Position numbers and translations under genes: made by a program
Notes under the pieces: model-generated
Told to the model about the DNA's origin: nothing
What the model saw: only the letters and a program-made list of their open reading frames with translations
Databases searched by the model: none
Part shown: positions 61,301 to 64,000 of the stretch, piece by piece
How the letters are laid out: each line of letters begins with the position of its first letter
How positions within the stretch are numbered: position 1 is the stretch's first letter
Assembly: GCA_949316495.1 (NCBI GenBank)
Contig: OX439000.1
Coordinates: 622,501-686,500, forward strand
Reading direction: 5' to 3'
Length of the DNA stretch: 64,000 nucleotides
Origin: Amphiduros pacificus
Taxonomy: Eukaryota; Annelida; Polychaeta; Phyllodocida; Hesionidae

Positions 61301-64000
61301 GATATTTACCTCGGACCTTGTTATCAAGTGGTAGTGGTGGAGACTGAGAGAGGATATTTACCTCGGACCTTGTTATCAAGTGGTAGTGGTGGACACTGAG
61401 AGAGGATATTTACCTCGGACCTTGTTATCAAGTGGTAGTGGTGGAGACTGAGTGAGGATATTTACCTCGGACCTTGTTATCAAGTGGTAGTGGTGGAGAC
61501 TGAGAGAGGATATTTACCTCGGACCTGTTATCAAGTGGTAGTGGTGGAGACTGAGAGAGGATATTTACCTCGGACCTTGTTATCAAGTGGTAGTGGTGGA
61601 GACTGAGAGAGGATATTTACCTCGGACCTTGTTATCAAGTGGTAGTGGTGGAGAGACTGAGTGAGGATATTTACCTCGGACCTTGTTATCAAGTGGTAGT
61701 GGTGGAGACTGAGAGAGGATATTTACCTCGGACCTTGTTATCAAGTGGTAGTGGTGGAGACTGAGAGATGATATTTACCTCGGACCTTGTTATCAAGTGG
61801 TAGTGGTGGAGACTGAGTGAGGATATTTACCTCGGACCTTGTTATCAAGTGGTAGTGGTGGAGACTGAGTGAGGATATTTACCTCGGACCTTGTTATCAA
61901 GTGGTAGTGGTGGAGACTGAGTGAGGATATTTACCTCAGACCTTGTTATCAAGTGGTAGTGGTGGAGACTGAGAGAGGATATTTACCTCGGACCTTGTTA
62001 TCAAGTGGTAGTGGTGGAGACTGAGTGAGGATATTTACCTCGGACCTTGTTATCAAGTGGTAGTGGTGGAGACTGAGTGAGGATATTTACCTCAGACCTT
62101 GTTATCAAGTGGTAGTGGTGGAGACTGAGTGAGGATATTTACCTCAGACCTTGTTATCAAGTGGTAGTGGTGGAGACTGAGTGAGGATATTTACCTCGGA
62201 CCTTGTTATCAAGTGGTAGTGGTGGAGACTGAGTGAGGATATTTACCTCAGACCTTGTTATCAAGTGGTAGTGGTGGAGACTGAGTGAGGATATTTACCT
62301 CGGACCTTGTTATCAAGTGGTAGTGGTGGAGACTGAGTGAGGATATTTACCTCGGACCTTGTTATCAAGTGGTAGTGGTGGAGACTGAGAGAGGATATTT
62401 ACCTCGGACCTTGTTATCAAGTGGTAGTGGTGGAGACTGAGAGAGGATATTTACCTCGGACCTTGTTATCAAGTGGTAGTGGTGGAGACTGAGTGAGGAT
62501 ATTTACCTCGGACCTTGTTATCAAGTGGTAGTGGTGGAGACTGAGAGAGGATATTTACCTCGGACCTGTTATCAAGTGGTAGTGGTGGAGACTGAGAGAG
62601 GATATTTACCTCGGACCTTGTTATCAAGTGGTAGTGGTGGACACTGAGAGAGGATATTTACCTCGGACCTTGTTATCAAGTGGTAGTGGTGGAGACTGAG
62701 AGAGGATATTTACCTCGGACCTTGTTATCAAGTGGTAGTGGTGGAGACTGAGAGAGGATATTTACCTCGGACCTTGTTATCAAGTGGTAGTGGTGGAGAG
62801 ACTGAGTGAGGATATTTACCTCGGACCTTGTTATCAAGTGGTAGTGGTGGAGACTGAGAGATGATATTTACCTCGGACCTTGTTATCAAGTGGTAGTGGT
62901 GGAGACTGAGTGAGGATATTTACCTCGGACCTTGTTATCAAGTGGTAGTGGTGGAGACTGAGTGAGGATATTTACCTCGGACCTTGTTATCAAGTGGTAG
63001 TGGTGGAGACTGAGTGAGGATATTTACCTCAGACCTTGTTATCAAGTGGTAGTGGTGGAGACTGAGAGAGGATATTTACCTCGGACCTTGTTATCAAGTG
63101 GTAGTGGTGGAGACTGAGTGAGGATATTTACCTCGGACCTTGTTATCAAGTGGTAGTGGTGGAGACTGAGTGAGGATATTTACCTCAGACCTTGTTATCA
63201 AGTGGTAGTGGTGGAGACTGAGTGAGGATATTTACCTCAGACCTTGTTATCAAGTGGTAGTGGTGGAGACTGAGTGAGGATATTTACCTCAGACCTTGTT
63301 ATCAAGTGGTAGTGGTGGAGACTGAGTGAGGATATTTACCTCGGACCTTGTTATCAAGTGGTAGTGGTGGAGACTGAGTGAGGATATTTACCTCAGACCT
63401 TGTTATCAAGTGGTAGTGGTGGAGACTGAGTGAGGATATTTACCTCGGACCTTGTTATCAAGTGGTAGTGGTGGAGACTGAGTGAGGATATTTACCTCGG
63501 ACCTTGTTATCAAGTGGTAGTGGTGGAGACTGAGAGAGGATATTTACCTCGGACCTTGTTATCAAGTGGTAGTGGTGGAGACTGAGAGAGGATATTTACC
63601 TCGGACCTTGTTATCAAGTGGTAGTGGTGGAGACTGAGTGAGGATATTTACCTCGGACCTTGTTATCAAGTGGTAGTGGTGGAGACTGAGTGAGGATATT
63701 TACCTCGGACCTTGTTATCAAGTGGTAGTGGTGGAGACTGAGAGAGGATATTTACCTCGGACCTTGTTATCAAGTGGTAGTGGTGGACACTGAGAGAGGA
63801 TATTTACCTCGGACCTTGTTATCAAGTGGTAGTGGTGGAGACTGAGTGAGGATATTTACCTCGGACCTTGTTATCAAGTGGTAGTGGTGGAGACTGAGAG
63901 AGGATATTGACCTCGGACCTTGTTATCAAGTGGTAGTGGTGGAGACTGAGAGAGGATATTTACCTCGGACCTTGTTATCAAGTGGTAGTGGTGGACACTG
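22619..64000 (-). CDS. Giant ROCO-family protein: LRR-EF-LRR-ROC-COR-TIR-TIR-CaaX (5' partial)
   Basis: Coding exons run from 49777 down to 22619; the 5' part is presumably right of the window. Exons: 49777-49697, 49055-48327, 48122-48006, 43846-43717, 42667-42479, 41855-41690, 41405-41231, 41080-40934, 40408-40319, 39914-39808, 39645-39567, 39430-39284, 38991-38827, 35163-35071, 34853-34759, 31737-31590, 31378-31261, 30759-30564, 30462-30396, 30230-30069, 29538-29449, 29286-29101, 29014-28943, 28850-28740, 28302-28126, 28024-27896 (donor uncertain), 27582-27424, 26367-26188, 23718-23603, 23282-23083, 22905-22619. Phases agree throughout, giving about 1635 residues. ROCO proteins (LRRK, MFHAS1) couple a GTPase to output domains; here the output is two TIR domains instead of a kinase. 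A cytosolic or membrane-attached innate-immune signalling role is inference. I do not recognise a named orthologue. Confidence 0.88.
23812..26116. repeat. 28-bp intronic minisatellite, about 82 copies
   Basis: The unit contains CTAGACTAGAATGCAATGTG, then a C/T variant ATTG and G/A TCC. It lies in the ROCO intron between exons 26188 and 23718, about 95 bp from the acceptor at 23718, and carries no exon sequence. Confidence 0.95.
26361..27182. repeat. 39-bp array of the exon 26367 acceptor junction, about 21 copies
   Basis: On the - strand each unit carries TTGGCAG|GGTTGGTATG, copying the acceptor and the first exon codons (real exon: TTTGCAG|GGTTGGCATG). In the exon frame each upstream copy reads GW-Y-V-stop, so use of any distal copy would terminate the protein. 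The + strand long open frame over this region is an artefact. Confidence 0.93.
28126..29538 (-). CDS. ROCO gene, second TIR domain (candidate catalytic)
   Basis: Exons 29538-29449 (linker), 29286-29101, 29014-28943, 28850-28740 and 28302-28126. The domain reads AEVFLSYCWMNS (strand A), QLKTYLENHGFPCWMDVE (helix A, strand B), GLFEDIAEGMKMAKVVVACVSDEY (helix B, strand C), STNCQMEFRFAHVAL (helix C) and PIILAVVGTGF (strand D). Glu in CQMEFRFA (about residue 1193) aligns by eye with the catalytic Glu of SARM1-type NADase TIRs. Enzyme activity is inference. Donor 28943 is GTCAGA, weak but supported by the domain continuing across it. Confidence 0.87.
28440..28745. repeat. Array of the exon 28740 donor junction, eight copies
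   Basis: Copies of CCACCGAG|GTAAGTTCTC occur at 36- or 46-bp spacing on the - strand. The copy at 28740 ends the TIR2 exon (ESTE|). The next copy downstream is in frame and open (12 extra residues); a 46-bp unit after it brings a TGA. Confidence 0.92.
29846..30110. repeat. 54-bp array of the exon 30069 donor junction, five copies
   Basis: Donor GCAGAGAAG|GTGAGATTCC is repeated exactly every 54 bp (18 codons). The exon frame stays open through all copies, each adding VRFLSRYDTDIGMRVAEK or a close variant. The outermost copy (30069) is taken as the exon end because it needs no extra residues before VFINFQRAEL. Confidence 0.93.
30069..30759 (-). CDS. ROCO gene, first TIR domain (likely non-catalytic)
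   Basis: Exons 30759-30564, 30462-30396 and 30230-30069. The fold is readable: DTFFMYCPANIPKDD (strand A), ILADLEKDGFKCWFDDN (helix A to strand B), ELAVAIKNSKVVLMLISDAF (helix B, strand C), EHCQRMFQFASDVL (helix C) and EIVLLMVG (strand D). At the helix C position where NAD-cleaving TIRs have Glu, this domain has Met. A scaffold or regulatory TIR is inferred. The donor at 30069 is repeated five times at 54-bp spacing. Confidence 0.85.
31005..31243. repeat. 15-bp minisatellite, 16 copies, next to the exon 31261 donor
   Basis: The unit is GATAGGACCGCTTGA with a C/A variant. It begins about 18 bp inside the intron after the exon ending at 31261 but does not include the splice site. Frames through it (LEIGP and the reverse) are artefacts. 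Confidence 0.95.
31261..39914 (-). CDS. ROCO gene, COR domain exons
   Basis: Exons from 39914 to 31261 give the COR region: GVERLLDDLINTTLRQP, SLLTWKEVSTMAQKAGI, INQSVHFLHDLGTLQHF then VVNPQWIVDVMACVVSVHN, DGRLHHKDIGAIWKKYP, NVVPCLLPQTEPQ, RFDYLPTGLFNRAQVRLYQF, then EVLVHVRGARPENVLLLIHE and YMPCVDC. COR mediates ROC dimerisation in this family. The exon ending NVVPCLLPQTEPQ (donor 38827) and the exon starting DSEVLVH (acceptor 31737) each seed a tandem array. Confidence 0.9.
31719..32743. repeat. 42-bp array of the exon 31737 acceptor junction, about 24 copies
   Basis: On the - strand each unit has TTGCAG|GGACAGTGAGG then TGCTGGTTCATATGG. The proximal copy (31737) starts the exon DSEVLVHVRG. 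The unit is 14 codons, and the exon frame is open through the whole array, each unit encoding MVILYCRDSEVLVH or a near variant. Confidence 0.95.
32975..34718. mobile_element. Non-autonomous element with about ten internal 150-bp repeats and a terminal hairpin
   Basis: It starts near ACCCTCAGCCCTGG (32979) and ends with a hairpin whose arms are ACCCTCAGCC and GGCTGAGGGT (about 34690-34720); the two ends are inverted copies. Between them are about ten diverged units of about 150 bp sharing TGACCTTGAAAA, AAGCTGCCATCATTTGTTCT and GAGTTATCGCGATGACAAGG, then an ACATACAG microsatellite. This layout resembles pearl-like repeats of bivalves (from memory). No coding capacity. It sits in the ROCO intron between exons 34759 and 31737. 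No target-site duplication was identified. Confidence 0.7.
35322..38893. repeat. Array of the exon 38827 donor junction, about 47 copies
   Basis: Units of about 66-90 bp carry, on the - strand, the exon end CTGAGCCACAG|GTTGGTA plus upstream exon codons (FPLSDQPVNVVPC). The copy at 38893-38827 is the true end of the COR exon. Units differ by insertion of GGCAGG/AGAG-type blocks. The first two copies downstream are in frame (27 residues each); others shift. Confidence 0.93.
39945..40160. repeat. TTAGACAGTA-type short tandem repeat
   Basis: Irregular repeats of TTAGACAGTATT and TTAGACAGTAAGAT in the ROCO intron just upstream (transcript sense) of the acceptor at 39914. The splice site is not included. 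Confidence 0.88.
40258..40317. repeat. (TCA)n microsatellite touching a splice donor
   Basis: About 19 TCA triplets. On the - strand the exon ends GGGCAG|GTAATG (40319) and runs straight into (ATG)n, so the donor's +4 to +6 bases are part of the microsatellite. Confidence 0.95.
40319..41405 (-). CDS. ROCO gene, ROC GTPase exons (G2-G5)
   Basis: Exon 41405-41231 contains the switch II motif WDFAGQTIYY (G3, about residues 517-521). Exon 41080-40934 has the hydrophobic strand AVYLLVWNTR and the G4 motif GTHADQ. Exon 40408-40319 ends SSATGQ (G5-like). All GTP-binding motifs are present, so the GTPase looks intact. DFAGQ is the usual ROC form of DxxGQ. Confidence 0.92.
40510..40680 (+). repeat. 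Diverged dispersed repeat, copy 2
   Basis: Second copy of the element at 10390-10560, with GAGCAGCTAA, GGTTACAAGAAGTATCCATA and CAATGGCAGGAGATGGCGAT. It lies in the ROCO intron between exons 40934 and 40408. Confidence 0.6.
41690..42667 (-). CDS. ROCO gene, last LRRs and ROC P-loop exons
   Basis: Exon 42667-42479 holds LRR-like SLKVLCLSFQAIKFVPDHV and SKFVISNNPNLESIDGQL. Exon 41855-41690 begins with the capping ISIEGCPNLRTPPKEIV, typical of the LRR-to-ROC junction, and ends in the Walker A motif GLGGAGKT-S split by the intron (about residues 463-471). Confidence 0.9.
41938..42240. repeat. Two short repeat clusters in a ROCO intron
   Basis: Three to four copies of AAAACCACTGCCAGATGTCC at 41938-42010, and three to four diverged copies of AATGCCACGCCCCCTTTTT at 42155-42235. 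No exon sequence. Confidence 0.75.
42240..42413 (-). mobile_element. tRNA-derived SINE
   Basis: On the - strand, TAGCTCAATTGGTAGAG (box A) and GGTTCAAATCC (box B) are spaced as in a tRNA, followed by a tRNA-unrelated body ending near GCGCTTTATAAATG. The tRNA-like head is about 42340-42411. It lies in the ROCO intron between exons 42479 and 41855. The acceptor stem does not pair well, so it is not a functional tRNA. Confidence 0.75.
42668..43716. other. ROCO intron with a CpG-richer stretch
   Basis: Intron between the EF-hand exon and the next LRR exon. About 43320-43650 is richer in CG dinucleotides than its surroundings and has TTTAGCGCTG twice (about 43320 and 43513), but no domain was recognised on either strand. 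Confidence 0.4.
43717..43846 (-). CDS. ROCO gene exon with a canonical EF-hand loop
   Basis: Forty-three codons containing MFEASDVDEDGVLNYDEIAI. The 12-residue loop DVDEDGVLNYDE has Asp at 1, 3 and 5, Gly at 6, Leu at 8 and Glu at 12, a textbook Ca2+-binding loop (about residues 319-330 of the visible protein). It joins in frame after LSDK (48006) and before KYGGVPPQIF (42667), so it interrupts the LRR domain. The second half of the exon could form the partner helix, but no second loop is visible. Confidence 0.85.
44025..45265. repeat. 30-bp array, about 41 copies
   Basis: The - strand unit contains CTGTAAGGTAGACTGCTG. Its core resembles the donor core of the 45.6-48.0-kb array (TGACAAG|GTAGACTC). 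The + strand long open frame (LQQSTLQDNC repeats) is an artefact of a 30-bp unit lacking stops. Degenerate copies extend to about 45340. Confidence 0.95.
45565..48012. repeat. 50-bp array of the exon 48006 donor junction, about 49 copies
   Basis: On the - strand each unit has TATCTGACAAG|GTAGACTC; the copy at 48006 ends the exon (VLSDK|). The unit is 50 bp, so copies fall in changing frames. A few units are shortened by about 22 bp (near 47850 and 47940). Confidence 0.95.
48006..49777 (-). CDS. ROCO gene, first visible exons: N-terminal region and leucine-rich repeats
   Basis: Exon 49777-49697 starts NFLTTWKEVLPDL and ends GDPQV. Exon 49055-48327 (243 codons) starts VMHMLREY and carries LRRs from about residue 160 of the visible protein: LPHLEGLKLSACML, NLCHLQLPDNDI, TLETLDLKGNPI, YLRTLVLSGTFI and LRKLDCNETLI, each about 23 residues apart. 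Exon 48122-48006 continues as LDSLVLTGIPWPP and ends WCSKVLSDK. The linker before the LRRs has a basic run (KKAKPRKVKGSK). LRRs in this family sense ligands or partners; none can be named. The donors at 49697 and 48006 are each the outermost copy of a tandem array. Confidence 0.88.
49272..49716. repeat. 27-bp array of the exon 49697 donor junction, about 16 copies
   Basis: The - strand unit holds GATCCGCAAGTG|GTAGGT and encodes GDPQVVGTK in the exon frame. The frame is open through all copies. The outermost copy is taken as the exon end (GDPQV|VMHML). Confidence 0.94.
49974..64000. repeat. 14-kb array of a 52-bp donor-like unit, about 270 copies, runs off the window
   Basis: On the - strand each unit contains GTCCGAG|GTAAATATCC, a good 5' splice-site match. 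Most units are 52 bp; a minority of 43 bp lack a GTAGTGGTG block. Variants (GAGAGAGG/GAGTGAGG, GGAGAC/GGACAC, CTCGG/CTCAG) are intermixed. It lies directly upstream of the first visible ROCO exon, so the parent exon is expected right of 64000. Confidence 0.95.

Overview
The window is animal nuclear DNA: AT-rich, with split genes, GT-AG introns, long tandem-repeat arrays, and no bacterial features. A non-autonomous repeat with internal tandem units and a terminal hairpin (about 32.98-34.72 kb) resembles elements common in bivalves. With the innate-immunity-type ROCO/TIR gene, this points to a lophotrochozoan, probably a bivalve mollusc. The taxon call is inference.

Three protein genes can be reconstructed exon by exon, with splice phases that agree. 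(1) On the + strand, 1241-4057, is the C-terminal 167 residues of a CIB1-like EF-hand protein; its first exon is left of the window. (2) On the - strand, 15447 to 11315, is a complete four-exon, 201-residue CIMIP2C (FAM166C) ciliary microtubule inner protein. (3) On the - strand, from beyond 64000 to 22619, is a giant ROCO-family gene. At least 31 exons and about 1635 residues are visible, in the order LRR, a canonical EF-hand loop, LRR, ROC GTPase, COR, TIR, TIR, a basic tail and a C-terminal CIIL (CaaX) motif. It has no kinase domain. CIB1 and CIMIP2C converge tail to tail; the ROCO gene lies upstream of CIMIP2C on the same strand.

The striking feature is the tandem repeats. Outside the ROCO gene there are ordinary minisatellites at 4.4-5.3, 6.1-6.5, 7.9-9.2 and 9.2-9.65 kb. 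Inside it, at least eight arrays are built from the gene's own exon boundaries. Five carry donor junctions (28.4-28.7, 29.8-30.1, 35.3-38.9, 45.6-48.0 and 49.3-49.7 kb). Two carry acceptor junctions (26.4-27.2 and 31.7-32.7 kb). One carries the C-terminal CaaX codons plus the stop (18.1-22.7 kb). A ninth, about 14 kb and some 270 copies of a donor-like unit, fills 49.97 kb to the window edge; its parent exon is presumably outside. Several units are multiples of 3 bp and stay open in the exon frame, so choosing a different copy of the splice site would add in-frame peptide blocks of 9, 14 or 18 residues. This is the most unusual observation here.

No rRNA, intact tRNA, CRISPR array or virus-derived element was recognised. 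Other repeats are a tRNA-derived SINE at about 42.24-42.41 kb, the bivalve-type element, and a diverged dispersed repeat present at 10.4 and 40.5 kb.
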